From Dyadobacter chenhuakuii (GTDB taxonomy: Bacteria > Bacteroidota > Bacteroidia > Cytophagales > Spirosomataceae): a stretch of 64,000 nucleotides of DNA. Position 1 is the stretch's first letter, and every line of letters begins with the position of its first letter. The translations under genes were made by a program, and so were the position numbers. This document shows, piece after piece, positions 26,773 through 36,642 of the stretch. The DNA is taken from the NCBI RefSeq assembly GCF_023821985.2, contig NZ_CP098805.1, positions 4,340,001-4,404,000 of the forward strand, read 5' to 3'. The notes beneath the pieces were generated by a model that was not told where the DNA came from, did no database searches, and was given only the letters and a program-made list of their open reading frames with translations.

Positions 26773-29700
26773 TTAACTAAAAAGGCCCATAATGTCTTCC
26801 TGACTTAATTTTTTGATAAAACCTGATTCTCCGCCAACCAGGTCTTCCGCTAGGTCTTGCTTCCGCTGCTGAAGCAAAAGAATTTTCTCTTCAATCGTAT
26901 CCTTGCAAATCATTTTATAGGCAAACACTTTGCGCGTCTGCCCTATCCGGTGCGTCCGGTCAATGGCTTGCCTTTCTACCGCTGGGTTCCACCATGGATC
27001 AACGAGATAAACATAATCCGCTTCCGTGAGGTTAAGGCCCACGCCTCCCGCTTTCAAGCTCATCAGGAACACCCGGCAAGTCTGGTCATTCTGGAAACGG
27101 TTTACACGGCCTGCGCGATCAACAGTTTGCCCATCCAGATATTCGTAAGGAATGTTCACTTTTTCCAAATGCTGGCGGATCAGATCCAGCATTCCAAGAA
27201 ACTGGCTGAAAATCAAAATCTTATGATTCGAAGCATTCTCTTCGATCTCTCTTACAATTTCTTCAAGCTTAGCCGATTCATTGCCGAAATCCTCATCACC
27301 CGACAAGATCGAAGGCGAATCGCAGATTTGCCTCAGTTTTAACAATGCTTCCAGAATCAGGAAACTGCTTTTGTTTAACCCTTCTGTTGCCAGTTTCTCG
27401 GCAATTTCCAGCCGGTATTTCTCGCGGAATGTGTCGTACACTTTTCGCTGCTTCTGACCCATTTCACAAAACAGAATGGTTTCCGTCTTGTCCGGTAAAT
27501 CCGTCGCAACTTCCTCCTTCGTGCGTTTCAGCATGAATGGATACACGAGCTTGCGCAGTTCAGCAGCTTTCTCTTTATCCTGATATTTGTCGATAGGCGT
27601 CGCATATTCGCTACGGAAAAAGTCCGCGTGGCCCAGCATGCCCGGATTCAGGAATTCAAATTGGGAATAAAGGTCAAATGTATTGTTCTCCACCGGCGTT
27701 CCCGTCATCGTCAGGCGATTCTTGGCGTGCAGCAGTCGGGAAGCTTTTGAGGTGAGCGAATCAGGGTTTTTGATAGCCTGCGCTTCATCCAGCACAATGT
27801 AATTGAAATCGAATTTCCGAAGCAGCTCCACATCACTGCGCATGGTGCCGTATGTGGTCAGGATAATGTCGTATTCACGGAAAAAATCAATGTCTTTCCG
27901 GCGCGCCATTCCCCGGTGCACATACAAGCTTAGGTCGGGGGTAAATTTTGCAGCCTCGGCCTGCCAGTTGAAAATCAGTGTTGTAGGAACTACGACAAGG
28001 TTCGTATTTTGCGGATTCAGGTTTTTTTGCTGTTGGAGGAACGTAAGCATTTGCAAAGTTTTTCCTAAACCCATATCATCCGCAAGGCATCCACCCCAGC
28101 CAAATTCATCCAGGAAATGGATCCACTTGTAACCCTCTTCCTGATATTGCCGCAACGTCGCATTCACATTTTCCGGCAATGCTACATTAGGGATTTGCTT
28201 GAAATTGAGGAGTTTTTGTTTCTTCTCATGAAGCTCCCGGAACACCTCTTCATTATCCGTTTCCGAAACGAGTTCGTCGATAAGTGAGAAGTGGATTTTC
28301 GACAAATGGATTTTATCTCCATTCACCCTACCGAATTGCAGCAATGGTTCCAGCTTGCTGATCCATTCGTCGGGCAAGACACCCAGCGAACCGTCCTGTA
28401 ACTGAACGTAATTCTGCTTTTTCAACAATGCTTTTTTAGCATCCGCCAGGGAAACCCGCTGGTCGCCGAATGTGATTTCCACCGTCATATCAAACCAGTC
28501 GATCCCCGATGAAGCATTCACTTTTACGGTTCCGCGGTTCGGGTTGAAGCGCATTTTTTTCAGATCCTTGAAACCCAAAAGCTCGTATTTCTTTTTGCCA
28601 ACTGCCTCTACAAAGCTGAAAAGCCATCCGCCTTTCATTACCTGGTCCAGGGGAACATAGAAAAACGGCTGCCCGGTTTGGTTCGCAAAAGCCGGATTCA
28701 AGGATTTCAACCATTCCCAGACTGCATTTTCGGCAGGCAGGTCACGTTCCAGCATGGTAATCTTATTGTCTTCGAAGCCGGTTTTGCTCCGACGCTGGTC
28801 GTGCATGAAGACAACCTCGGAGCCTTCCTCGTTTTCATCCTGATAAACAAAATTGGGGACGATCAACAAGTTAGCATCATCCTCTTTCAGATAAATTCTT
28901 GGCTTACTAAAAGTTAAAGGGCGGGAAAGCACTTCGTGCCGCGTCTGGAAAATAACGTCAAACTGCTCGGCAACCGGAATGATCCAGTCCCGCAGAAATT
29001 CTTCCGAAAACTCCTTCCTAACCCTGATTTTATATCCCGTCTGACCCAGGTAAGCGACCATTTCGGCCTCGCTGATGCCAGCCCAGCGGAAAAGTGTCTT
29101 TTCATTATGAATGCCCAGCCAGAAGCTATCCAGGGAAACCACTTTTTGTAGTTCCAAAGGGCTTCCAGCTTTCAGTTCAACGTATGGATTTAATGTGATA
29201 AACTCCTTATCCTCAGTAAGAACAAAGAAAAGCTTCACGGGCTCGCGATGCAGTTCCAGCTGCGTAAGCTGGTTGTTGCTTGTTACATAATCGCCGTCCG
29301 CCAGATAAATGCGCTCGGCATCCAGGTCGTTGAAAATCCTGTTCAGGTTCTTCCCAACGTAGTTCCTGGCTTCATAACGCTGCTCTGAACTCACGTCATC
29401 AAAATGCAGATATGCATTGTAAGACCAGCCCTGCTTGCGTATGAATTTTTGCAAACCTTCTTCCCAATGCTTCGCAATGCGCACGAGGCGCGCATCCGCA
29501 TCCGTCAGAACAGGGATTTCGTCCGCGGAATAGTAATGGCTCGATCCGCCCGCAATGTTCTTAATGTTGGTAATCTTCTCCGATTTGGAGCTGTATTTGA
29601 CCGAAAAAACACCGAAACCAATGTCCAGCAAATGATTTTTTCCTTTTGGCCAAAAAACAAAAATAGAGATCCGGTCCTCGTCCTCCTGCTGACTATCCGA

Positions 29701-30555
29701 CGACACACTGAAAGAAACGTTCTGCGCGGGCAAAATGCGGTCCCTTAATGTTTGCCAATCCTGGTAAGGACCCACTTTCTGCAAGGCCGGATCGGCTTTG
29801 ATCAGATACAAACCGCCGTCTTCATCAAGTTTGAATTCAAACTTCCCCTTAATGTCGTCTTCCAGCGAATAGCCGTATTCCGCCAGGAGATTGTTTTTTT
29901 CAACTGTAAGATCACGCATGACTTCGAATGCGCGATCGCCGAGCTCCTCCCGCAGTTTGAGCAACGCAGCCAGCTTGTGCTGACACAAGGGGACCCACAG
30001 TTGCTGATTGCAAGTGCAGGAAGTATGGATCTGCTTGGTGCTCTTGATCCGCTGAAAATCAACCGTAAAGTCCTGTTCATTTTCGCGCACAATGCATTGA
30101 GCTTCACCTTCTTTGGCCGAAACAATAATGACATTCTGGATCGATTCCCTGTTTTTCCAGGTATCTTCCAGAACCAGATTTCTTAGTTGAAGTTCCTTGA
30201 TCTCTGCCAGTTCGATCACCGTGCTGCTCATTTCATGAACAACCTGCTTGATGGTCGGCATCTTATCGAGAATGTATAGAATGCTGGCCACGCGGTGCTT
30301 GCAAAGGCCATTTTTATCCGGGCAAGAACACTCGGTGGTGATCTGCGGCGTAAGAAAATCCCGGATATATATTTGGTAAAATTGAATAGAATAGTCGCTC
30401 TTGACCTTAAATTCGGCATTACCCGGACCATTGTAGTCGAGCTTGGAAACTTTTAATCCCCCGCTGCTATAAATGGAACGCCCTCTTGACAATACATCCT
30501 TCTCCGTCCGTCTTAATAAGAAGTTGGATAATTTCTCCTTCTTTTCGTTTTCCAT
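26773..30555 (-). CDS. SWIM zinc-finger SNF2-type DNA helicase/translocase
   Basis: A 1260-residue Swi2/Snf2 ATPase. The N-terminal half carries two SWIM-type zinc motifs (ECSCPDKNGLCKH near residue 76, and CTCNQQLWVPLCQH near 188). The C-terminal third is the SNF2 motor: Walker A ADDMGLGKT near residue 827, DEAQAIKN near 923, and the motif VI block DRTHRIGQ near 1203. Such proteins move along double-stranded DNA and remodel bound proteins. A box TACTTTTG (minus strand, 30579-30586) lies 24 bp upstream of the start and could be the -7 promoter element. Confidence 0.9.
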   Translation of the reverse strand: MENEKKEKLSNFLLRRTEKDVLSRGRSIYSSGGLKVSKLDYNGPGNAEFKVKSDYSIQFYQIYIRDFLTPQITTECSCPDKNGLCKHRVASILYILDKMPTIKQVVHEMSSTVIELAEIKELQLRNLVLEDTWKNRESIQNVIIVSAKEGEAQCIVRENEQDFTVDFQRIKSTKQIHTSCTCNQQLWVPLCQHKLAALLKLREELGDRAFEVMRDLTVEKNNLLAEYGYSLEDDIKGKFEFKLDEDGGLYLIKADPALQKVGPYQDWQTLRDRILPAQNVSFSVSSDSQQEDEDRISIFVFWPKGKNHLLDIGFGVFSVKYSSKSEKITNIKNIAGGSSHYYSADEIPVLTDADARLVRIAKHWEEGLQKFIRKQGWSYNAYLHFDDVSSEQRYEARNYVGKNLNRIFNDLDAERIYLADGDYVTSNNQLTQLELHREPVKLFFVLTEDKEFITLNPYVELKAGSPLELQKVVSLDSFWLGIHNEKTLFRWAGISEAEMVAYLGQTGYKIRVRKEFSEEFLRDWIIPVAEQFDVIFQTRHEVLSRPLTFSKPRIYLKEDDANLLIVPNFVYQDENEEGSEVVFMHDQRRSKTGFEDNKITMLERDLPAENAVWEWLKSLNPAFANQTGQPFFYVPLDQVMKGGWLFSFVEAVGKKKYELLGFKDLKKMRFNPNRGTVKVNASSGIDWFDMTVEITFGDQRVSLADAKKALLKKQNYVQLQDGSLGVLPDEWISKLEPLLQFGRVNGDKIHLSKIHFSLIDELVSETDNEEVFRELHEKKQKLLNFKQIPNVALPENVNATLRQYQEEGYKWIHFLDEFGWGGCLADDMGLGKTLQMLTFLQQQKNLNPQNTNLVVVPTTLIFNWQAEAAKFTPDLSLYVHRGMARRKDIDFFREYDIILTTYGTMRSDVELLRKFDFNYIVLDEAQAIKNPDSLTSKASRLLHAKNRLTMTGTPVENNTFDLYSQFEFLNPGMLGHADFFRSEYATPIDKYQDKEKAAELRKLVYPFMLKRTKEEVATDLPDKTETILFCEMGQKQRKVYDTFREKYRLEIAEKLATEGLNKSSFLILEALLKLRQICDSPSILSGDEDFGNESAKLEEIVREIEENASNHKILIFSQFLGMLDLIRQHLEKVNIPYEYLDGQTVDRAGRVNRFQNDQTCRVFLMSLKAGGVGLNLTEADYVYLVDPWWNPAVERQAIDRTHRIGQTRKVFAYKMICKDTIEEKILLLQQRKQDLAEDLVGGESGFIKKLSQEDIMGLFS

Positions 30556-30644
30556 TTACCCTGCTGCCATTTAAAATGCAAAAGTACGGTATGTTTCTCT
30601 TTTATAGAAATGAAGAGAAAATATATGGAAAATCTGAATTTCCG

Positions 30645-31082
30645 CTATTTGATATAAGGCTGATCGATAACGCCGATATGGCCCGATTTGGTTAACATCG
30701 TAACAAAGTCCTGAATCTGCTTTCCGACATTGGGATACATTAATTTCTTATCCAGCTCATGGATGGGAAGCCAAACCATTTCCTCAGCAGTTGTATGGAC
30801 CGGGTTCAACTTGGGATCTCCTGTGATTTTGGTATGAAAAATCATGTGCAGGGTTTCTTTTTCGATCTCTTTCCAGATCACTTCCCCGCAGATCACCATC
30901 TCATTGATGTCCGACATCACGCCCAATTCCTCATTCAATTCGCGGTCAAGTGCGGCTTGCAGACTTTCGCCGGGATCAGGATTGCCGCCGGGCAATGCGT
31001 AAACCTCCTGATCGCCATAGCAATAGCGTAAAGTGAGCACGCGCTCATCTTGTAAAATAATGGCAGAAGGACGGACATTCAT
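30645..31082 (-). CDS. Nudix hydrolase
   Basis: A 145-residue hydrolase of nucleoside-diphosphate-linked compounds. The full Nudix box is present (GGNPDPGESLQAALDRELNE, then ELGV), with the catalytic REL-EE glutamates. The substrate is unknown. It lies 36 bp after gmhA on the same strand and may be co-transcribed with gmhA and mnmD. Confidence 0.9.
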   Translation of the reverse strand: MNVRPSAIILQDERVLTLRYCYGDQEVYALPGGNPDPGESLQAALDRELNEELGVMSDINEMVICGEVIWKEIEKETLHMIFHTKITGDPKLNPVHTTAEEMVWLPIHELDKKLMYPNVGKQIQDFVTMLTKSGHIGVIDQPYIK

Positions 31083-31118
31083 GGGTCTGGGAGTTGGTGT
31101 GCAGGATAATATAGCCTA

Positions 31119-31703
31119 TTATTCCTGCAAAACCATTTTTTCAATCAAAAGCATAAAAATATGGATCACCTTGATGTGGATTTCCTGAATACGATCTGCA
31201 TAGCCAAAGTGTGGGACGCGGATTTCAATGTCGGCGGCTCCGGCCAGTTTCCCGCCATCTTTTCCTGACATAATGATCACCTTCATGCCCTTCGCACGCG
31301 CTGCTTCGGTGGCTTTGATAATGTTCGCAGAATTTCCGCTGGTGCTGAGTCCGAATAGCACATCGCCAGGTTGTCCGAGGCCTTCAATAAACCTTGAAAA
31401 CACGTATTCGTAGCCATAATCATTGCTTACGCAACTCAAATGGCTTACATCGGAGATGGCTATGGCGGGCAATGAACGGCGGTTATCACGGTAACGGCCT
31501 GTTAGTTCTTCCGCAAAATGCATGGCGTCACAATGTGAGCCGCCGTTTCCGCAGGAGATAATCTTTCCGTTTGCCAAAATCGCGTCGGCCATTAACCGCG
31601 CTGCTTTTTCTATTTTTTCAATTTGGACGGGGTCATTCAAAAATTGGTCTAAAATCGCTTGTGCTTCTTTTAATTCCTGGCTAATAATGCTGGCGTAATC
31701 CAT
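31119..31703 (-). CDS. gmhA: Sedoheptulose-7-phosphate (phosphoheptose) isomerase
   Basis: A 194-residue SIS-domain enzyme that makes D-glycero-D-manno-heptose 7-phosphate, the first step to the LPS-core heptose. Long stretches such as [28 protein letters not shown] and [18 protein letters not shown] are almost identical to E. coli GmhA, and the length matches. No other heptose genes are adjacent. mnmD lies 15 bp upstream on the same strand. Confidence 0.95.
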   Translation of the reverse strand: MDYASIISQELKEAQAILDQFLNDPVQIEKIEKAARLMADAILANGKIISCGNGGSHCDAMHFAEELTGRYRDNRRSLPAIAISDVSHLSCVSNDYGYEYVFSRFIEGLGQPGDVLFGLSTSGNSANIIKATEAARAKGMKVIIMSGKDGGKLAGAADIEIRVPHFGYADRIQEIHIKVIHIFMLLIEKMVLQE

Positions 31704-31718
31704 TTATATGTTAGATTT

Positions 31719-32375
31719 TTAAATTTTTATCGCTTTCAAAACGTGGGTTTTCCGTCCCGGTCCTCTGTGTCGCTGCACTTCAAAACCCGCTGCCCTTAAC
31801 GCACGTTTCACAATTCCTTTGGAAGAATATGTTACCAATACGCCGCCTTGCCGGGTTTGGGCTGCTATTTGTGAAAATATTTCTGCTGTCCACAATTCAG
31901 GCTGCGCTCTGGGATCGAATGCATCATAGTAAATAACATCAAATTTCTCGGTTGACTTAAAATTTTCGAGCCGCGAATGTTCTTTCCTCAGTATAAAGTT
32001 TTCAGAAACCGCGCATTCTGCCGACCACGCGCAGTCGTGCAGGTCCATAAAGCCGGAGTAGCCGGTTAATGCGGCATAGTTTAAAGAAAAAGCCTCGTCC
32101 CGCGTAACGGGAAAGGCTTCTACTGCGACGTAATAAATATTCTTTTTGAGCAAGTCGGCCAGTTTCCAGGTCAGGAAAGCATTTAACCCTGTTCCAAAAC
32201 CCATTTCAAAAACATAAACCGTAGATTCCGCTTGTTCAAGGATCGGACGCAAACCGAGATTAACATAAATGTGCTCTGCTTCGACCAGCGCACCTTGTAA
32301 TGAATGATATTGCTGATTGTACTGTGGACTATACAGCGAATGTGAACCGTCTTCGGTTACGATGAGGCGTTCCAA
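31719..32375 (-). CDS. mnmD: tRNA (mnm5s2U34) methyltransferase MnmD
   Basis: A 218-residue SAM-dependent methyltransferase that completes the mnm5s2U modification at the wobble base of some tRNAs. The SAM-binding loop EMGFGTGLNAFL, the YYDAFDPRAQPELW block and the YSSKGIVKRALRAAGFEV segment fit the MnmC methylase domain. It lacks the MnmC oxidase domain, so it is the stand-alone MnmD form. The start is TTG; no ATG precedes the conserved TEDGSHSLYS. Confidence 0.85.
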   Translation of the reverse strand: MERLIVTEDGSHSLYSPQYNQQYHSLQGALVEAEHIYVNLGLRPILEQAESTVYVFEMGFGTGLNAFLTWKLADLLKKNIYYVAVEAFPVTRDEAFSLNYAALTGYSGFMDLHDCAWSAECAVSENFILRKEHSRLENFKSTEKFDVIYYDAFDPRAQPELWTAEIFSQIAAQTRQGGVLVTYSSKGIVKRALRAAGFEVQRHRGPGRKTHVLKAIKI

Positions 32376-32415
32376 GTTAAGCCGCGTATTTAATTGAATT
32401 TGGCTTAAAAGTAAA

Positions 32416-33684
32416 CTAAATCATTCTTTTGAGGGTAATTTGGGTAAAGAAAATATCTCCTTTCCGTTTTACCAGCAAATCAATGTTCCGCCCGTCGCCA
32501 CGCTGTAAAAGCTTATAAATCTCACTGACATTCAAATCCGTAGCTGCATGATCATCTATAAACAAAAGCTGATCGCCTTCCAGAAGCCCCGCTTTACGAG
32601 CCGGTGAATCGTCGGCAATGTGGTTGACAATGTATGAACGCAGGTCGATGCCTTCCGCACGGATCTCCATTCCGCTCATATCATGCTCAAATTTCTCCCG
32701 CAAACGGCTTCTGACCGGTTTGAGCACCATATAGCTTTGCGAATAATTCATTGTTACCTTGAAACGGCGCAGCAGTTCACAGCCAATATTACCCTGGCGC
32801 GACTGCCCGGCGCGCAGTTTCGAACCAAATGCAATGCTGTCCGGAAACGACGCCACAATGTTGTCCATCGTAAAACGGCCCAGCCGCAGCCGGTCTATCC
32901 TGCCGAGATTGCCATTGATCACCCCATTCAAACCACGTCCCAACTGCGCCCGGATGACCTTTTCGGGTAGCCTGAATGATTCTTTCGGCGTGTTATTGAG
33001 CAACAATGCGTGTCCGGCTCCGGTATCGATCAAAACCCGGATCGGGTGCTCGCGGCCGTCGGCAAAAAGGGTTACCGCATCTGTAAATGGCTTGGTATCT
33101 TCAATGATCAGCGGGTGCTTGTCGCCTTTTCTTGTCTTATAACGATATTTATCGGGGCGCATTAATATCAGTTCTTTCTTCGAAAAGTCGATGGTAACCA
33201 CAAAGTTGTTGAAGATTTCGTAGCCAAAAATACCGTGAACCGGCACGCCGACATATTCTGAAAGTCTTAAAAAATCATCTTCCAAAACGACAATGTTCTG
33301 GTGATTGGCTTTAAGGCGGCCCATGGAAAACCGGTTATCGATTGCCACATGCGCAGAAATGCTGCTGCCTTCGCCGGCGCCGGTCAGGTTTACTTTCCTG
33401 GTCAGGCGCAGCTTGTCGGGTTTGAGAATGTGTGGGTCTGTGATAATGATGGAACTTACTCCCGTGTCCAGAATAAAGCGGAGGGAGTCGGTGTCGTTAA
33501 TCTTTGCATACAAAAGGATCAGGTTTGAATGCAGCTCAAAAGGGATGCGGGTGGATTTGTGATTTTTATCCAAAAAGTAGCCATACTTCTCCTCGGAAAC
33601 GGGGGGCACATCTTCTGATTTAGCAAATGCTATGCTGCTCGTAAAAAGTATGATCGCTACAAATAACCACTTAGACGTTTTCAT
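32416..33684 (-). CDS. Exported aspartyl protease-like protein with PDZ domain
   Basis: A 422-residue protein with a signal peptide (1-21, ending AFA-K). Two retropepsin-like lobes follow, each with a catalytic triplet: DTG at 73-75 (FILDTGVSS) and DTG at 220-222 (LIDTGAGH). Residues about 340-422 form a PDZ domain (DDSPARKAGLLEGDQLLFID). Two DTG lobes in one chain could form an intramolecular pepsin-like active site. The substrate is unknown. It is divergent from tpiA. Confidence 0.8.
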   Translation of the reverse strand: MKTSKWLFVAIILFTSSIAFAKSEDVPPVSEEKYGYFLDKNHKSTRIPFELHSNLILLYAKINDTDSLRFILDTGVSSIIITDPHILKPDKLRLTRKVNLTGAGEGSSISAHVAIDNRFSMGRLKANHQNIVVLEDDFLRLSEYVGVPVHGIFGYEIFNNFVVTIDFSKKELILMRPDKYRYKTRKGDKHPLIIEDTKPFTDAVTLFADGREHPIRVLIDTGAGHALLLNNTPKESFRLPEKVIRAQLGRGLNGVINGNLGRIDRLRLGRFTMDNIVASFPDSIAFGSKLRAGQSRQGNIGCELLRRFKVTMNYSQSYMVLKPVRSRLREKFEHDMSGMEIRAEGIDLRSYIVNHIADDSPARKAGLLEGDQLLFIDDHAATDLNVSEIYKLLQRGDGRNIDLLVKRKGDIFFTQITLKRMI

Positions 33685-33983
33685 CGTGGCCTCCTTTCTT
33701 TAAAATGCTAAGTTCTGAACTCCGGTAGAAACATTATAGAACACGTTGATTATAAATGGCTTAACTCTGTCTTTATTATCCTCGGTGAACAGTAAGTGCC
33801 GAAATCGGCACGATCGGTTATCTAAGTAAAATTAATGCATTTTATCTCAATTAAACACAAAAAAATCTTTATATGTGCAAAGTTTCTGACATTTTTCAGA
33901 ACATTTATGGATAATAATGTAAATGAGGAAATTATGGTAATTTTGTTGCGTTAAAAGGCGTTTTTCACAATAAAAATTTTCTC
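33685..33983. other. Intergenic region between divergent aspartyl protease gene and tpiA
   Basis: An AT-rich promoter region. TAATTTTG at 33938-33945 fits the Bacteroidota -7 box and would give tpiA a leader of about 34 nt. The -33 TTG is not clear. Nothing else was recognised. Confidence 0.4.
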
Positions 33984-34745
33984 ATGCGAAAAAAAATTGT
34001 TGCAGGTAACTGGAAGATGAACAAAGTTCTGGATGAAGCAGTTGCGCTGACTTCCGAACTCGTTAATATGGCGAACGATGAGGTTCAAGGTGATGTAAAA
34101 GTGATCCTTTGCCCTCCTTCCATTTATCTTACTACTATCAAAAAATATCTGGAAAGCGCCCCGAATTTTGCCCTGGCTGCACAAAACTGTTCAGACAAGG
34201 TCTCGGGTGCATATACGGGAGAGATTTCGGCACAAATGCTGCAATCGATCGGTGTGGAATATGTGCTGATCGGACATAGCGAACGCCGTCAGTATTTTAA
34301 TGAAGACAATGCGCTTCTGGCCAGCAAAGTGAATACTGCTTTGGAAAATGGCGTTTCACCGATTTTCTGCTGCGGCGAATCGCTGGATCAGCGTCAGAAT
34401 GAAGATTATATCGGATTTGTAAAAAACCAGATCACAGAAAGTCTTTTCCATCTTTCGGAAGAACAATTGCTTTCAGTTGTGATCGCTTACGAGCCGATCT
34501 GGGCGATCGGAACGGGCTTAACTGCTTCGGCGGAGCAGGCGCAGGAAATGCACGCGGCTTTGCGTCAGCACATTGCATCTAAATATGGCGAGGCTGTTGC
34601 GGAAGAAATTTCGATCCTGTACGGTGGAAGTGTTACAGCAGCAAGCGCTCCCGAATTATTCAGCTCCCCGGACATCGATGGTGGCCTGGTAGGTGGCGCA
34701 TCCTTGAAATCCAGGGAGTTTACAAACATTATCAAGGCGAGATAA
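33984..34745 (+). CDS. tpiA: Triose-phosphate isomerase
   Basis: A 253-residue glycolytic enzyme that interconverts dihydroxyacetone phosphate and glyceraldehyde 3-phosphate. The NWKMNK lysine, the IGHSERR histidine and the YEPIWAIG glutamate make the complete catalytic set. The phosphate-binding ILYGGSVT and GGLVGGASL loops are present. It is convergent with the OmpA-family gene (5-bp gap). Confidence 0.97.
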   Translation: MRKKIVAGNWKMNKVLDEAVALTSELVNMANDEVQGDVKVILCPPSIYLTTIKKYLESAPNFALAAQNCSDKVSGAYTGEISAQMLQSIGVEYVLIGHSERRQYFNEDNALLASKVNTALENGVSPIFCCGESLDQRQNEDYIGFVKNQITESLFHLSEEQLLSVVIAYEPIWAIGTGLTASAEQAQEMHAALRQHIASKYGEAVAEEISILYGGSVTAASAPELFSSPDIDGGLVGGASLKSREFTNIIKAR

Positions 34746-34750
34746 GCACA

Positions 34751-35782
34751 TTACATTTGGGTAACCACAAATTCTACCCGTCTGTTTTTGCTGCGTTCGA
34801 CTTCGGAGGTGCCTTTTGCCAATGGGCGGGTGCCTCCGTAGCCTTTCGCCTCGATCCGGTCGGCAGCGATGCCTTTTTCAATTAAATAGCTCCGCACCGA
34901 TTCTGCTCTTTTTCGGGACAGGTCCAGGTTTTTGTCAAAGTCACCCACATTATCCGTGTGGCCCTCAACCCGGATCTTCATACTCTCGCTTTCTTTCAGC
35001 AAATCCACGAGCGTGTTGAGCTCTTCGTATGATTCGGGCAGCAGGTCCACTTTTGATGTTTCAAAATATACATTCGGCAAGCTGATCGTCTCGCCTATTG
35101 CCATTTTACCGGCTTTCATTTTTTCCAAACCACTTTTTGGCTGTTCTACCGCAACCGGCTCTTCGGCTGGCTCCTGTTTCACTTCCACCTTTGGCTTTGG
35201 TGCGGGCTGAACGGGCTTTTTAACTGGCTTTTCTACTTTTGCGGCTGCCTGCGGGGCTTTCGCTTCCTTTTTCAGCGGGTTTTTAATGTGGATACCATAA
35301 AAATTCCACGACTGGCTTCCACCCGTGCTACGCCCTTCATAAAAGTCAAAAACCTCAATTCCAGGATCCAGACGCTCAAAATAAGCCACGAAATTAACGG
35401 TGTCGCCGGGCATAATCTCTTTTGATCCCGAAGTAGGGATGTTGTCCGCTTTGATAAACTTGAACTTTATATCTATTTCTCCTGGCTTGTAAAGGCGGGT
35501 TTCCGGATCGAGCCAGATGGCGCCGGCATTAGGCTGCTGAAATTGCTGCTGCTGTTTCCTGGGAATAGGGAACGGAAGGTTACGCGGCTGGACCTGCACT
35601 GCCTTTTTTTCAACAAACTGAAAGTGGATAATGGTCTGCTGATCGGTAAGTTCTACACGCCTGATCTTCACATATGGCACAGACTGCTCCTCAACCTTGG
35701 GGTTATTCGTGATTTGTCCAAAACCCGGACTGAATGAAAATACAATGGCAACTGCTCCTGCCAAAAGCACTTTGAAATTCAT
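34751..35782 (-). CDS. OmpA-family outer-membrane protein
   Basis: A 343-residue exported protein. After a signal peptide (1-22, ending GFG-Q) comes an uncharacterised beta-rich region, a Pro/Lys/Ala-rich linker (about 175-225) and a C-terminal OmpA peptidoglycan-binding domain (about 230-343) with VEGHTDNVGDFDKNLDLSRK and the RSKNRRVEF end. It should tether the outer membrane to peptidoglycan. Confidence 0.85.
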   Translation of the reverse strand: MNFKVLLAGAVAIVFSFSPGFGQITNNPKVEEQSVPYVKIRRVELTDQQTIIHFQFVEKKAVQVQPRNLPFPIPRKQQQQFQQPNAGAIWLDPETRLYKPGEIDIKFKFIKADNIPTSGSKEIMPGDTVNFVAYFERLDPGIEVFDFYEGRSTGGSQSWNFYGIHIKNPLKKEAKAPQAAAKVEKPVKKPVQPAPKPKVEVKQEPAEEPVAVEQPKSGLEKMKAGKMAIGETISLPNVYFETSKVDLLPESYEELNTLVDLLKESESMKIRVEGHTDNVGDFDKNLDLSRKRAESVRSYLIEKGIAADRIEAKGYGGTRPLAKGTSEVERSKNRRVEFVVTQM

Positions 35783-35869
35783 GACATTACATTTTTAACT
35801 TTTTAAAACTAACTTCAAGAACGTCCTAACATTCCTGATAGTTTGTTAAAATTTGTTAAACAATGTAAC

Positions 35870-36628
35870 TTATTGATTGTCAGAGATAAAAGCAGACCAG
35901 AATTGCGGATCATAGCGCTCCCAGGCATGGCATCCGAAAGGCAGTTTGTGCTGCATGATCTCATATGTCGCAGCTGGGCTTTTTTCAAAAGCAAAACCCA
36001 GCGCCTCGTGCCAGGAAGGGAGTTTAAGAAACAATTTCATAGGAATTAATCGCGTTGCTTCCTGCGAAAAAAGCATATCCTCGTTCCCGACCCAAGCCGG
36101 ATAAACTGCATTATAAATTTTCAGATAGCGAATAATAGCCGGAATGCGCCTTAATGATAATCCACCATTGAACACAACGCGATGCGTGGAAAGCGCATCG
36201 GCAAATTGCTGGTAAGCCCCTGCTCCCAGTGCGTCAAGCGCAGGCATATGCAGCGAGGGCGCTCCTACATAATCAAAACCTTTTGCACACCACGCCAACA
36301 GTAAATCCTGGAAAACGTAAGCGTCTAGCTGATAGATCAGTATGTATTCGTAGGCAAGAAATGTTTTGTAAAAATCAATAGAGATCATGAGCCGGTTGTA
36401 GGCTGCAATGTCTTTGAAGAATGCGTCGTCGAAGCTAACGAGCTCAATGTTCGGGTATGCCTCTGTAACAGCATTCAAATCCAGGCTTGCCGGTTTGACG
36501 ATTTTGACAGGATAATTCCCCAAAACCTTCATGCATTGCTTCAATGACAGTTTTTCATTCTCATTCATCACCGATTTATAAACCGGGATAACAACTGCAA
36601 CGGAAGATTTTGATTTGCTTGATTTCAC
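35870..36628 (-). CDS. DUF5672-type glycan-modification protein, probable glycosyltransferase
   Basis: A 252-residue protein if it begins at GTG 36628 (VKSSKSKSSVAVVIPVYKS). An upstream TTG at 36679 would overlap the preceding gene and adds no conserved sequence. The VAVVIPVYK opening, YEYILIYQLDAYVF and GNEDMLFS blocks match the DUF5672 family found beside glycosyltransferases. It lies 14 bp after the GT2 gene and completes a small surface-glycan cluster. Confidence 0.65.
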   Translation of the reverse strand: MKSSKSKSSVAVVIPVYKSVMNENEKLSLKQCMKVLGNYPVKIVKPASLDLNAVTEAYPNIELVSFDDAFFKDIAAYNRLMISIDFYKTFLAYEYILIYQLDAYVFQDLLLAWCAKGFDYVGAPSLHMPALDALGAGAYQQFADALSTHRVVFNGGLSLRRIPAIIRYLKIYNAVYPAWVGNEDMLFSQEATRLIPMKLFLKLPSWHEALGFAFEKSPAATYEIMQHKLPFGCHAWERYDPQFWSAFISDNQ

Positions 36629-36642
36629 TATAACCGGATCAT

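Noticed and set aside
26759..26796. Imperfect inverted repeat at the convergent ends of the small exported gene and the SNF2 gene
   Set aside because: The 3' arm lies within SNF2 codons, the stem has a mismatch and no T tract follows; too weak to call a terminator.
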